Positions 10,005 through 20,430 of a DNA stretch of 64,000 nt are shown in pieces. Numbering within the stretch: the first letter of the stretch is position 1; each line of letters begins with the position of its first letter. Under the pieces are notes generated by a model. The model searched no databases and had not been told where the DNA came from. It saw only the letters and a program-made list of their open reading frames with translations. This DNA comes from Legionella qingyii. Lineage in GTDB: Bacteria; Pseudomonadota; Gammaproteobacteria; Legionellales; Legionellaceae. The translations under genes and the position numbers were made by a program. The stretch is from NCBI RefSeq assembly GCF_003184185.1, contig NZ_QHJG01000024.1, positions 133-64,132 of the forward strand, written 5' to 3'.

Positions 10005-10812
10005 AATACTTCATGTATAATGTAATCACCCAACGGGTAACTCTTTTAATCGTTACAAAAGTGTATGACATAAATTGTTCGCAAAAGCACGACGTTTGCT
10101 CCGGGTTCGTTATACCCCACACTACCACGTTAACCTATTTGGTTAATTTCCTAATAGTTATGGGCCTCCAAGAACTGAATCTTGTAGTTCTATACGCCGT
10201 GATTAAACAAAACAAAAATTGCGTATCCGCGGTTTCGACTGAGTAATTAGTTTGGTGGCGCCGGTCATAATTACTCTTATCGCCAGCGGAAGTAAACAAA
10301 GTCACATAGCGACAACTACTATAAAAAACATCTGAGCCAGTCACCTGATACGTTTGAATTATGTAGCGAAACAAAGTTTTCTAGTCGTTTTGAGTGGGCG
10401 CAACGATTGAATAGCACTTTTCCGTAGCCGAACACCCGTTATTGAAAGTAAGGATTTCGTAATCGACGTTCTCGTTGAAAACCCCGGTGAGACGGTATCG
10501 GGTAATTAGGATTTCAATAAGGTCGATTAAGACAATACCCTAAATTGGTTATGCTTTTTATTCCAACCCAAACGGTAAGTGGTAGAACCTACCTAACTAA
10601 TACTCGGAGTTGCACCAACCATACTCATTCATTATTTCGGTCGTGTACAACGCGTTGTGACAGCCATGATATTAGTCCTTGTAAGCAGTGTTATTATAAT
10701 ACTAAACGACGACGAGACTATAACTAAAATTGTCGATTTAGTAAGACCTAGCAAGGGTTAATGCTTATGTATAGTGGGTGCTGAATCTCAGGTCTTGTTA
10801 AGTTTTAAAGTA
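10005..10812 (-). pseudogene. D-2-hydroxyacid dehydrogenase, broken
   Basis: Family motifs are clear: VTNVPDYSTDSVAQHVL, GYGRVAPKVA (the NAD-binding GxGxxG in altered form), LSLHSPLTEST, ILINTGRGG, YLDVLSQEPP and TITPHIAWASFAARK. The N-terminal catalytic segment is missing or scrambled: MKF, a stop, then IVLDSKSW. A one-base deletion near 10220 shifts the frame between NESALA and YALKTKQ. An intact protein cannot be made, so this is a recent pseudogene whose protein sequence is otherwise well preserved. Confidence 0.85.
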
Positions 10813-10893
10813 CAAGCGCAAAGAGTATACGAGAGAATAAAAAATAAGATTTTAATATCAATATCACCGAATAAGTGTTGTTTACCTCTCTAA

Positions 10894-11682
10894 TACTTGT
10901 TGATATCCTACGGGCAAAATAAATAGCCCGTACCTTCAGGACAGTTACGTTAACTACTGTTAGGTAAGTGTTTTTGTGAATGCGTTAATCGTTTTCTTAA
11001 TGGAGCAGGTCTCCGTTAAGAAACATAAAGACGAGTAACCGATTGACGTGCATGTACCTAATCGGTGTGAGGATGCGGATGTTGTTATGTACTAAAAGTG
11101 TTTCCCGGAAGGCTAAATAAATGTCACTTGATAGGCCGGTCTCCACGAGGTCTCAATCGTCTTTTTTAGTTTCGTCGTTAAGGTTGCGGTGTATAAGTTG
11201 AACTACTGGTAACCCCTAAACTAGTGCCGTAAACCTCATAAAAATAGGTATACATAGGACTACGGCTATATGGATAATAAGTTGAATCATAGTTATACCG
11301 TCTCGGTCGTCTTATAGTAAAACTCAACCCGTCAGCGGAATTTGTTGACGCATTAGTACCTTATGAGTAGCACCCATCACCTTTATAACAAGTGTTACTG
11401 TTTTACTAGTAAACCCTATTAGTTATACGCTTTGGGATAGGTACCCGATAACTTAAACTACTCGTTCATTTTGTTACATAATAGGTTGCTCTAATATTTG
11501 GAGACGAGCTTCTTAATGGAAAATGTCTCCGACCAGCCAATTCACAAGGACGAGGCCTGGTAATAAAGGGAAATAACATACGAAATCCTCGAAGACTATG
11601 ATTACTGAATGATGCGAAACTTAAACTCCTTTAAGTTAAACCGAGCCAAAGGTACGCTAGAGACTCAAATCCCGCAAGGATC
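10894..11682 (+). CDS. ygiD: 4,5-DOPA-type extradiol dioxygenase (YgiD family)
   Basis: 262 residues, ATG after GGAGAGATT. LigB-superfamily class III extradiol dioxygenase using non-haem Fe or Zn. Motifs: FIGHGSPVNAIDDN at the N-terminus (metal His), ISAHWLT, PTPTTIHDF, LDDHWGFDHGIWS, MYPDADIPI, GSGNIVHND and SVPAPDHYFPLLYALG. Length equals the family's usual 260-270. It opens cleavable aromatic catechols; the physiological substrate in gammaproteobacteria is not settled. The next gene (DsrE) is 165 bases downstream on the same strand. Confidence 0.93.
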
Positions 11683-11847
11683 AAGTTCTATCAAGGTGAA
11701 CTAAAGTTTGTCTATTTGAACTTAGTTATAACATGTAGCGATTGCGAATTAGATATGAAAAATATCAATATTTCGTGTCTTTGCAATATAAAATTGGACG
11801 GCTGAAATAACTGTTGGGGTTTGCAGCCGAGAACTTTCCTTAGTATT

Positions 11848-12285
11848 TACAGATAAAGTTTCTTTGGCGAAGTATAGCTACATGGCCACTTTGAGTTTCT
11901 CGATTTTCGACATAAGTCACAACCAAGGGAGCATAAGCTTCCGCTAAATGGACGTAGTTAAAAGGTGTAAGTCGAGTATTTTTTACTGTAGAGACTAACC
12001 CCACGGTTTAGACTTCACTAACAACAAAAAGTGTGCTTACGTCCCGTGCACCACGATTTGCTACTTTACATATTGTGGCTTGCTTTATAGCGATGTCCGT
12101 TAGGAATATTTCTTGAGTAACGGCTAAATTGCTTCGTACCACACGTTCAGCTTGATACACCGCGATGTCGATTCCGAGTATTAACCCCTTTGTGACTAAA
12201 CGAGGGGCCTTAGTTTCAGTGGTGGCTGCGATACCGTTCCAATTAGCTTGAGCAAGTTCTTCCTAAGCATTTTTAGTGTCTTATC
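11848..12285 (+). CDS. DsrE-family protein
   Basis: 145 residues, start after GAAAGGAATCATAA. The pattern is FHIQLIKNDISDW, VIVVFHTNAGHVVL, then a conserved Cys in VQVELCGATAKAHNW and VTTDAMARLIELVQEGFV at the end. This matches single-domain DsrE/DsrF-like proteins involved in sulfur transfer or of unknown role. It probably shares a transcript with the dioxygenase upstream. Confidence 0.8.
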
Positions 12286-12630
12286 GATTTCTCTATCTCT
12301 AATCAAATTAGAGATAGAACACAACCCGACAATTTGGACTCCATAGCAGAAAATAAATTGTGTTCTTAAAAATTATTAATTGGAGTTATAATTATTAAGT
12401 ATAACGAGATTTAATTACAGTAAAGGCGCGTTCGCCCTTAGGTGGAGTGTTTGTTTCATTATTTGGTTTAACTACGTATCTAAGGGCGGACGCGCCCTTA
12501 CTGCGCTATATATTTGTGAAATAGATAATTAATTGGATTTTTTCCATGTTTTTTCACTGCTATGGATTCCGACAATTTAGGTTGGAACGACATAGATAAT
12601 CTAAAGTCGAGATTTATGCGTACGGATAAT
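12286..12630. repeat. intergenic with a pair of REP-like palindromes
   Basis: Convergent gap between DsrE and DUF2270. At 12481-12503, right-to-left reading gives GTCATTCCCGCGCAGGCGGG followed by AAT. At 12421-12441 a second copy reads GGATTCCCGCTTGCGCGG followed by AAATGAC. Each is a near-perfect palindrome and the two lie about 40 bases apart. A third copy lies at 50258. These are the short ATTCCCGC repeats common in many gammaproteobacterial intergenic regions. The rest of the gap is AT-rich and holds nothing recognisable. Confidence 0.7.
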
Positions 12631-13353
12631 AGTTTGTACTTGTAGTGGTATATTGTTAAGCGGTCATATAAGACCACTTACGTCTGTCCGTATTCGCTAG
12701 GTATATTTCTTGTCCCGTTGCGTCTTGTATTGTTGGGTAGGTCCTTGACCGGGGTTACGGCGTAAAAGATGTTGAGAGTCCTTTCTGTAACAGTAAAGGA
12801 CTGCGGGGGGTTGCTCAACATCGAAACTCCTTCTATAAAAGTTCTAGGTACGGTAGTCATTTTCCTCCTTGTAGGTGTGTATTAAAGAGGCATTGGAAGC
12901 ACTTTAACGGCGGGGCTTCGAGTAGTCTTTTACACCGAGTTCGTTCAGAACAGGTTCTTGAGCTCGGGTTCCGAGAAGGTAACAAAACCAACGGTACTTG
13001 TATCCGCGTTTTATTATAGCAAGTTAGTATGCGTGTGCACGAGATATCTGCAGTTTCTTTGCTATAGCGGAGCTGAGATACTCTTCTTCGTCGTCTTGTT
13101 CGTCGTAACGTTTGTTATAGTGTGGCACTACTCGTCTACCTCAGCTATTCCTGTCGCTTTCGTAACGTCGGCGTCGCCATTAACGGGTCAACCAGCAAGC
13201 TAGTTACGCCAGAGAGGTAGGCCGGTAAGCTCGCTAGAGCCGAGCTACTATTACTCGGTCATGCCACTACTTAAGCCTACCACAAAATCCCTCACCTCCT
13301 AAGAGCTTTGGTCGGTACGTGACAAGTGGATTAACAACAAAAAGTACAAGGTA
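12631..13353 (-). CDS. DUF2270 membrane protein
   Basis: 240 residues. The ATG at 13353 is preferred over one 12 bases upstream because GGAGGTAGTG gives ideal spacing. Motifs fit DUF2270: HYHRAEIARMAGWRDRID, TTNWAIT, IESRRYRFFDVYRARVRM. Four hydrophobic segments are visible: two near residues 60-95, one or two around 170-180 (WMFLLLLMAWIL), and a C-terminal one (VVMFCVALFFIWI). Inner-membrane protein of unknown function, divergent from the large gene at 13650 with about 300 bases between. Confidence 0.88.
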
Positions 13354-13649
13354 GTGATGGAGGTATATCCACTTTCTATCTTAAAAAGACGTAGTTTAAA
13401 GTAACTATATCAAACCAAAATTCAATGTCGAGAAACTATAATATCATTTCTTAAGCAGAGTAAGAAAATTAACCCTTTTAGTAGGGAAAACCGCGTATAT
13501 TCTGATGTTTAGATTTAGTAGGTGACCTTACAGTATAAGAAATAACCGCCCCCAGTTTTTGGTAAGAAACGTTTAAATTTAGTCCGCTTACGTTTTTTAC
13601 TTGCATTGAACAAATAAAAAAATAACAAGCCTGAGATATTACTCAGTAA

Positions 13650-16028
13650 TACAGTGTTATACCCCGTCTATGATACCTGTCATTTTAACTTTTTTTTGGT
13701 AAGTGTGAGTGTTACAATCCCTGTGAATGACTAAAATGGGGACTTAATTTCGTTTATGGGTTTGGATGAGGCATATGTTTCCCTCGGTTTCATTTTCTAA
13801 TGGGATTTCCTCTCTGTAATTCACATTAGAGAAGAAATTAATTTTGTTTTCATGGACGATTTTGCAGTTTTGATCTACCGTTTCTGGGAATAGGGAAAGT
13901 CCGACTACTTGACTGTCATTAATTACCGGGTTTTTGCCTGCCACGATTACATCCTCTTTTTTAACCGAAGCCAGATCGCCGGTAAGATTTTCGTTATCGA
14001 GCACCCGTTTATGATTAGTTGTAATAACGAGTATCATCTCCGCGACAACTCAGCTAAAATTATCGGGTACTTGATCTTCGCTATGTTTGTTAATAATGTA
14101 GTAGACGGTGAAAACTTCTTCACAATTTTGTCAATAGTCTTGTCGTTCAGTTTTCTGTTTTTCCATGGGGCTGTTTATTATGTGGTCTATAATAACTCGG
14201 TAATTTTAGGGTTTAATTAGACTATGGATTTCTTCTCGTTCTCGTTACCAAATTAGTCAATTTTTGTATAGACGGATTACGTAGTTATTTAAAAAAACCA
14301 TATCTGGGGCAGGGTCCTCTAACAAAAGGTTAATGGACCATACTGCTTGCTAAAAAGTGTAATGGGCTTTAAGATTTTTTATAACTTAATTAAATAATAC
14401 GTTTACTTGCAAGACTGACCCCTAAATGAGGTTAAAAAGGACTTCATCAGCGGTTCCTTTTTGTTTTAAAGCAAGCTATAAGGTACGGGCCTGTAGTGCC
14501 GTGACCGAGTTTACCTTTACTACCAAGAGTCGTTCCTTATTAACAAAGAGGACTACCAATATTTTGTTGGGTACAAGTTTTTAATTACTATATATTCAAT
14601 TAATCAAAGAATTCATTCGTCCTACATCACAAATTACTACCGTAGGTCTAGAAAGTAGTTATATGACGAAATCCGTCTTTTATAAACCGTTTGTTATTGC
14701 TTGGTTTTAGTTAATTACACCGACTTGAGCTAAAAGGACGATAAAATTCCTTTGAAATACGGCGCTAACGGTTTTTAGTTTATCCCATACTACGTATATT
14801 GAGTTGTGTGATAAGCATATACCCTGAGTGGTTCGTTGCATCTTGTAACGAATTTCCCGTACAAATACCTAAGAAGTTACTGTAGAAAAGCTGTATAAGA
14901 CCGATACAATTACTTCTCGTACGGAATAATTACGTTCGTGTAAAGAAATTTTAAAAACCGGATCTATGATTTTCTTTTTTAGAACGACTATACTAACGGT
15001 GACGTTCGAGTCAGGACCTTCTTTTGTAATTTTTTTACCGGTTATTTCTTGGTAGATAAGACCTAAGGCTCCATTGAGCGTTTTGTCACAACCTTTGGAA
15101 ACCGTATCACTAAGTTGTCCAATCGGTCGTTAAAAATTGACTACTAACCTGAAGATAACTTTTTGTTTTTCTTTTTCTTTACGATGTAGTTCCCTAAGAA
15201 CTATAAAATTGATTTAAATTTCTTGATAGACATAGTCTTTTACAGTGCTAATTTTTCAAACACCTTCTTGAAGAATTGAATTCAAAGTGGGCGTATTTGG
15301 TATGTGACTACGAGGTTAGGGTCCCTAATCTTTTCCTAAAATTAACGAACGTTCTCAGATATCTATAAGCAAATTGTGTAAAAAAATCACGAAATAATTA
15401 CGTTCATTTAGTCTTACTTTTATCAGGGAGGCAATAAGACCTACTTTAATATTTAAGGCTCCTTATATTTTATAATGGATTGGTAGGTAGTCGTTAGTTT
15501 TATTGAGTATAGATATTTTTTGACCTACCTTTTCCAGACCTTTTTATGTTATAGCTCGTTGAATGGTTGTCGATACTTCTCGTTAAACGATTATGATAAC
15601 TTCTAAAACGTTTCGAAATAGTTGTTTAAGTCTGAGAAGAGATACTGAACCGACGATACGCAATATACCATGGTTTGCTATTTTAACTTGATCTGCTTGA
15701 CATGAACGATTTCGTTCAGTTACCTAATTAACGTTGTCGACGTCTTGCAAAAATATTTCTGTCCGGCGTCAGTGAAGGGGGATATCATCTTAGTCTTAAG
15801 TACTTCAACCATCTCGTTGTGCGGCAATTCGTAAAACCGTATCAACTAGCGTCCTTCCTTGTTTTATTTCTTAGACTTTTTCATTTATATCTCTGTTCGT
15901 CGCAAGAAAGTTCTTGCAAAAGAAAGAAGACCTTAGGGTACAGATCTTACTATATACCAAGAGTTCAATGATGGAGACGATTGCCTCTTTAGCGAGGGTT
16001 CCTACTTTAGTACAGCGAGGGCTTTATC
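13650..16028 (+). CDS. large effector-like protein with an AHSRG nucleophile-type motif
   Basis: 792 residues in one uninterrupted frame (785 if the second ATG at 13674 is used). No signal peptide or membrane segment. Around residue 115-130 a Gly/Ala-rich region leads to INIIAHSRGAVESIL, resembling an alpha/beta-hydrolase nucleophile elbow with Ala in place of the first Gly. Later there is FGIDPVPGDCFP and VRYSMPGHHGTG, plausible Asp/His contributors. The C-terminal half is charged, helical and coiled-coil-like (IEKQKEKEM, KEQNKESEKVNIE). This domain style is seen in Dot/Icm effectors of Legionella and in DUF2235-like proteins. Function is inferred only; a translocated lipase or hydrolase is one option. 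Confidence 0.78.
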
Positions 16029-16125
16029 TGTAATTAAGTCGTAGTAGTCTCCGCAATACGCTCGTTTTTTGTAACTATACGATTTTAAAAAATGAGTTTT
16101 TTGCGGGAACCGATGCGAGATAAAA

Positions 16126-16905
16126 AATACGGTAGTAAAAGAGGAGACCTCAACTAGATCAAGAATGTAACAAGACGAAAGGTCAGCTTAGTTCCAGGTC
16201 CTGGGTAGATTAAACAAACAAATTTAATTAACCTTAAAGTCTATTGTTTAGGTTAGCTCCTAGAAGTATTTGTAATGATAGTCGTATCTAACAGAATATT
16301 ACGCTCTATCAGTATAGGGCATGTAATAAATAGGTGACTTAAACACCCCGTTTATTTACTTCGTAGGGAAGATGGGTCGCTAGGTCATGAACGGTTATTG
16401 TTGATAGTAAAAAGAAGTAAAATTTAAAAAATTATTTTGAGTTGCATACGAAGCGTAGTATGGTTTGGAGTAACCTATAGGTAGCTAACTACGACTTATT
16501 TGCTTACCCAAGCGGTATTGCTAAGTAACGTTATCGTTGTTACACACAGTAGCCTAACAGCTACAAAAATAAGGTTAGTCCATTTTCACAACCAGATTAA
16601 AAAAAGCTTTATATAAATATTGCGTTTTTTGTTACTTTTACAGGTACAAGAAGACAAAGTTTTAAGAGTGCTACTGTTACTATTTTTATAACTCGTGGGC
16701 ATAGCATTAGTTAGGCTAGAGGGAAACCCATTACGAGGTATACAACTACCGCTGATAATAATAGGTTCCATATTACTTACTGTAAAGCGGGAAGTCCTCA
16801 TTGGTAAACAACAACGCGAAGTTCTTGGACAACCCGTATCGCGTTCTTAAACCTGAAAACTATAAAACAATTAAGTCCCTTCGATTTAACCCCATAATGA
16901 TTGTA
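16126..16905 (-). CDS. DUF6969-like conserved hypothetical protein
   Basis: 259 residues from the ATG at 16905 (AGGATGATTAAA precedes it); an in-frame ATG at 16914 is the alternative. Recognisable pattern: HYPKGDRIDYDTGAQYFYH, HCHRENFETEEHGHFH, then THIVAIAMNRYGEPIRLF and SINRWISNEVWYDAK. The many conserved His and Tyr residues suggest metal or haem binding, which is inference. Convergent with the large gene ending at 16028; its promoter side holds MITE copy 1. Confidence 0.75.
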
Positions 16906-16981
16906 AAATTAGTAGGACTACAGTCTTATAACGCTATAAGAAATAAATATAAAACGTTAGTTCGGTTAAAAATAATTATTT

Positions 16982-17104
16982 GTCCTGAATGCTTTTTGGG
17001 GTTCCAGTTCCGTTTATTACAAAACTTACTCCCTCAAATCTATCTGATTTACTGGTTTAATTTTTGTAAAAATTGCTTCTCTACCCCCAAAAAGCATTCA
17101 GGAC
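16982..17104. mobile_element. MITE copy 1, 123 bp
   Basis: Non-coding element with long terminal inverted repeats, CAGGACTTACGAAAAACCCC at one end and its inverse at the other. It is flanked by the 5-bp target duplication tattt (16977-16981 and 17105-17109). Inverted repeats are unaffected by the reversal artefact, so they are visible in the printed text too. Two further copies lie at 29199 and 32812. The mobilising transposase is not in the window. Confidence 0.92.
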
Positions 17105-17180
17105 TATTTTTCAGTACTATCGAGAACAATAGGATTCATAACGAAATAACCCTAAAATACTCGGCTACTTTAAATAGCGG

Positions 17181-17194
17181 AACTAGATGTAGTA
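17181..17194 (+). promoter_or_regulatory. FNR/CRP-type binding site upstream of the fnr-like gene
   Basis: Complement reading TTGATCTACATCAT is a 13-of-14 match to the FNR half-site arrangement TTGAT-N4-ATCAA. It lies about 80 bases before the start codon of the FNR-family gene at 17276, so autoregulation is likely. The identical site occurs inverted at 18061. Confidence 0.7.
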
Positions 17195-17275
17195 CCTTTT
17201 TTAAACATAATATTTTACGTAAACGCTAAATATTATACCTTAAATCTGGAACGAACAGACATACTATCAAGGCTA

Positions 17276-17992
17276 TACTATTTGAAGCTGTTATTGGTAG
17301 GTTGTACACTTGTAACGTGGAAGAGAGGAAAAACGTAGTGGCTTCTTTTTTTAAGTGCTACCTACTTAGTTTAATTAGCACGTCATTTTGTCGTGATGGT
17401 AGATTTTTTTTTACTTCGGAATATAGAAGGAGTTTTATGGAAAGCTTTGTATATACGCTAAGTCGCACCTTTAAATTTTTGTATAGTTCATCTACGCCTA
17501 CCTTTACTTAATTAAGCTCCTAAAATAAAAAGACCACTTCAGGAACCAAAACTTCGTTAAATGTGTGCTGTAATGGAAAAAAGTCGTCATCGTAATAGAC
17601 TATCACAATAAACACTTTAAGGAATACTATTAAAGGACCTTAATGACGTAAATTCGGGGGGAGACGTTTTTGTATAAAACATAAATTACTCAGTCGTTGA
17701 TTTACATCCTAGAATAAATAAAAGTTAGTGCCGTCTCGTTGCCGAACGGCGAAAAGAATAACTAAACAGGATGGCTAATTCGGGTAGTCTTTACGTTCGT
17801 TGGAAAGATGACGGGTACAGAGCAGTTCTGTAGCCATTAATAAATTCCGAGTGTCGTCTTTGGTATTCGGCGGAAGAGAGGGTGAAATTTCTTTTATTTT
17901 AATAACGCTAGCTAGTATTCTTTTAAGTTAAAGATGTTAACCTTGTTAATGTCGAATAACGGCTATACTTGCTGCCAGCGAAGTTTTATACT
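17276..17992 (+). CDS. fnr: FNR-family transcriptional regulator
   Basis: 238 residues. N-terminal Cys cluster CEHCTFSPFC matches the three closely spaced Cys of iron-sulfur FNR. Cyclic-nucleotide-type fold: YLPQNTFRNIYAIQRGNLKTYQ, FYFSGEVLGFEAIY, SAVALSDSVICEIPYD (fourth Cys). C-terminal HTH: LPMSRQDIGNYLRLTAETISRLLSHF, with the E--SR recognition residues of FNR. Likely an oxygen-sensing regulator. The start ATG is the first that leaves the Cys motif near residue 10. A matching operator sits upstream and another sits beyond the gene, before the desaturase. Confidence 0.92.
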
Positions 17993-18321
17993 GCTTATTA
18001 TAGTTAAGTTAAACTTTAGTGTGATAAATGTGAGTTATACATTGTCAATAAATGAAAAGGTACTACATCTAGTTACAGTAGATTTTTTTAAATTAATTTT
18101 ATGGATTTTTTTCTAATATCCGACGTAGTAAGCCGAAATATGGCCGTTAATAGCCTAAAAGACTAGTGATAAAAAAATTACGTTTAGATATTGATAAAAT
18201 GATTTTTAACAAGTGCTATTCCAGACTAAGAGACCTAGAAATTCATTCTTCAAGTTAAATACCAAAATAGTTGAACCTTTAAGGCAGTTAAAATCAGCCT
18301 TAAGATATTTCCATCATAGAA
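17993..18321. other. intergenic between fnr and desaturase with one FNR-type site
   Basis: About 330 AT-rich bases. The only recognisable element is the FNR-type palindrome at 18061-18074. An AAAGGTAGTATCTT ribosome binding site lies at its right end. No protein-like frame was found in either polarity. Confidence 0.55.
18061..18074 (+). promoter_or_regulatory. second FNR/CRP-type site, identical to 17181 but inverted
   Basis: Complement reading ATGATGTAGATCAA is the exact reverse complement of the site at 17181. It lies between fnr and the desaturase, 248 bases before the desaturase start. This implies oxygen-dependent control of fatty acid desaturation, a reaction that needs O2. The regulatory link is inference. 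Confidence 0.65.
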
Positions 18322-19371
18322 TACTTTTTGCGAGTAAGTCTATTTAGTACCTTTGTTCATTTCCCTTATTTTAGTAGTAATCGGGCTAGGTAGTATGGAT
18401 GACTCACAATATTCGTTAGTGTCCAGTTCTGCAATAAGACCATAAAAAAACTAAACTGTGACAAAAACAAACCTGACAGGAACCAGAAAAAATTAAGAGT
18501 AGACCTTAATGTCGATTAGCCGCCACACTAAAGTCCACATCGATGTCGTTACAATAAACAAACCCGTGTACTACGCCGTGTACCCCGTAACAAGTTTCCG
18601 TGATTTTAAAGGCTTCACGAACCTTGGTAACGCTACAATGGGAGTAATTTATACATAGCTTACACCAGGATGCCGGTATTATTCCAAGTGGTACCCAAAC
18701 GGAGAAAAAGAGGTTAACTAACCTATACCGCAGGTGACTGAGCATGACTTATAGTTAGTGAGAGGTAAAAAGTTGCGCATGAAATAGCCTATCTCGCTAC
18801 GAAAAAGTGAACACGAAAGGTAATAAATGCGGCTTAGACCACCCTCGTTTACGATACAAAATTAGGACCATTTCTATTTGTTGTTTTGGCTATAATAGCC
18901 TTACCATTTGAATATCACGACAAAATACCCGATTACTACAGACAGAACCGTATATAAAAACGCCCTCCATAACAACCATATCGATATCGGCATTAAAATG
19001 GCAAGTAACAGAAATTAATAAAATAAAGTTAATAATATATAAACGTAGTATGTGTAGGGCTACAGGGAAAGAAACTAGATTTTCGACTTACCAGAGTAAG
19101 ACAACCACGAAATATAACGTCATGACAATAGGTATGGAGTTTTTAGAGTTCTCATAATAATGTGTTATATTACCATGTATATGGAGTGGTAAATCTAGGT
19201 TCTTAAGGAAAAATATTGAATGGCGTTCGAGTATTCCGTGATTTTTGATTTATACCGCTTATGAAAGTACTTATATTAAAATTCAACGCAATACATAATC
19301 TATAAAAGTTCTTGACGTTTAATATACTAAAACTTTTGTTTAACACCTACTGGAAATTCCTCCGGCGTATT
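18322..19371 (+). CDS. membrane fatty acid desaturase
   Basis: 349 residues. Three His boxes of the membrane di-iron desaturase family are in order: HDAAHG (about residue 82), HNKVHHGF (about 117) and HIPHHLDPRIPFYNLP (about 290), plus HHTHPDVPFFD (about 240). Hydrophobic segments flank them (FFDLTLFLFGL, VISGVATAMLF, GLMMSVLAYIFAGGIVGIAI, FISIIIY). It introduces a double bond into acyl chains using O2 and reduced ferredoxin or cytochrome. The FNR-type site upstream suggests regulation by oxygen. Confidence 0.92.
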
Positions 19372-19474
19372 AGCTCCTAAAAGGTGTGTAGTTTTATTAT
19401 GTCATTTATAGAATAATCTTGGGATCTTTATATTTTTTTGGCGGACGCTTAGATTTTTATCCTCTTAATTTTCA

Positions 19475-20377
19475 TACTATGTTGGTTAAGTATTTCGGCT
19501 CATACCTAAAGGTCCATTTACCTATTACTCCGGACATTCACAACAAGATGAATATTACTAAAATGAATAAAATTTGCCAACGTTAAGGCCTCGTAATCGT
19601 GGATTTCCCGTTTAACGTCGTTGACTTAATTTAGATTACTAGAAAAGTTAATTTGAGTACGACTAACAGCATTAAGGCCAATAAAAGTACCGTACGACCA
19701 AACCTACCGCCATAGCGCTCCCTTCATTATCCTTTATATGTGGGCTTACCTTGGTGTCATGATAAAACCTTTATCAGACCACCTGTTAAGGTACGTAATA
19801 ATAGAATTAGAATCCATGTCATTGAACCTTTTGGTGAGTATCAAATCTAGGGATATTCGGTTAACTAAGTGTTTTTTTCGGTCAGAATCAACTCCAACAG
19901 AGTGAACTAACCTTCACCAACAAATAAATGGGCCTCATAGTTTATCGGTGGGAATTAATAGAATTTTAAGGATGACTATGGGGACAGTTAAAATTTTAAT
20001 GTCGACGTAGTGGATACTTAAGGAAGCAGTAAGGTGTCGAACCCCCTGTTTAAATACGTTACTGTCCTTACTGATGTGTCAACGTAGAATAACGTCTATG
20101 AGGTCCTTTAATAGCTCCCGAACGTTGTTTGATGTGCCCATAGCCAAAACGTCTTTACTTGAAATTGTGGCTTCAATGAAGAGTTCTCCTAAAATGGTTC
20201 ACCCAACTAAGTTAGTTTGTCAGTGTACTGGTTAACTGGAGTAGTCATAAAACCCTCGTCGACCATGGTTTTAGGTAATTACTAGGGCGGTCCATAAAGC
20301 CATCACATCTACGACCTAATAAACTGTCGTATTAATACGTAATGTACTACGGTTTGTTTCTAGTATTTTTTCGTATC
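19475..20377 (+). CDS. cyoA: cytochrome o ubiquinol oxidase subunit II
   Basis: 300 residues; start after AGGAGAATTAAAAGT. N-terminal hydrophobic segment ending in a lipobox-like LNGCNSGAL, so it is probably a lipoprotein. C-terminus reads WEQLVPKSINDPARYFG, typical of CyoA. First gene of a cyoABCD cluster with 50-60 bp or overlapping spacing. The middle of the gene was not translated codon by codon. Confidence 0.92.
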
Positions 20378-20430
20378 TCGTTTAAGAGGCATTCAAATAC
20401 ATGGGTTCAATTATGTTTTTCCTTTAGCAG

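Noticed and set aside
16801..17229. 142-codon conventional frame across the MITE
   Set aside because: Spans the DUF6969 start, the MITE and the fnr promoter in the wrong polarity; no protein-like features.
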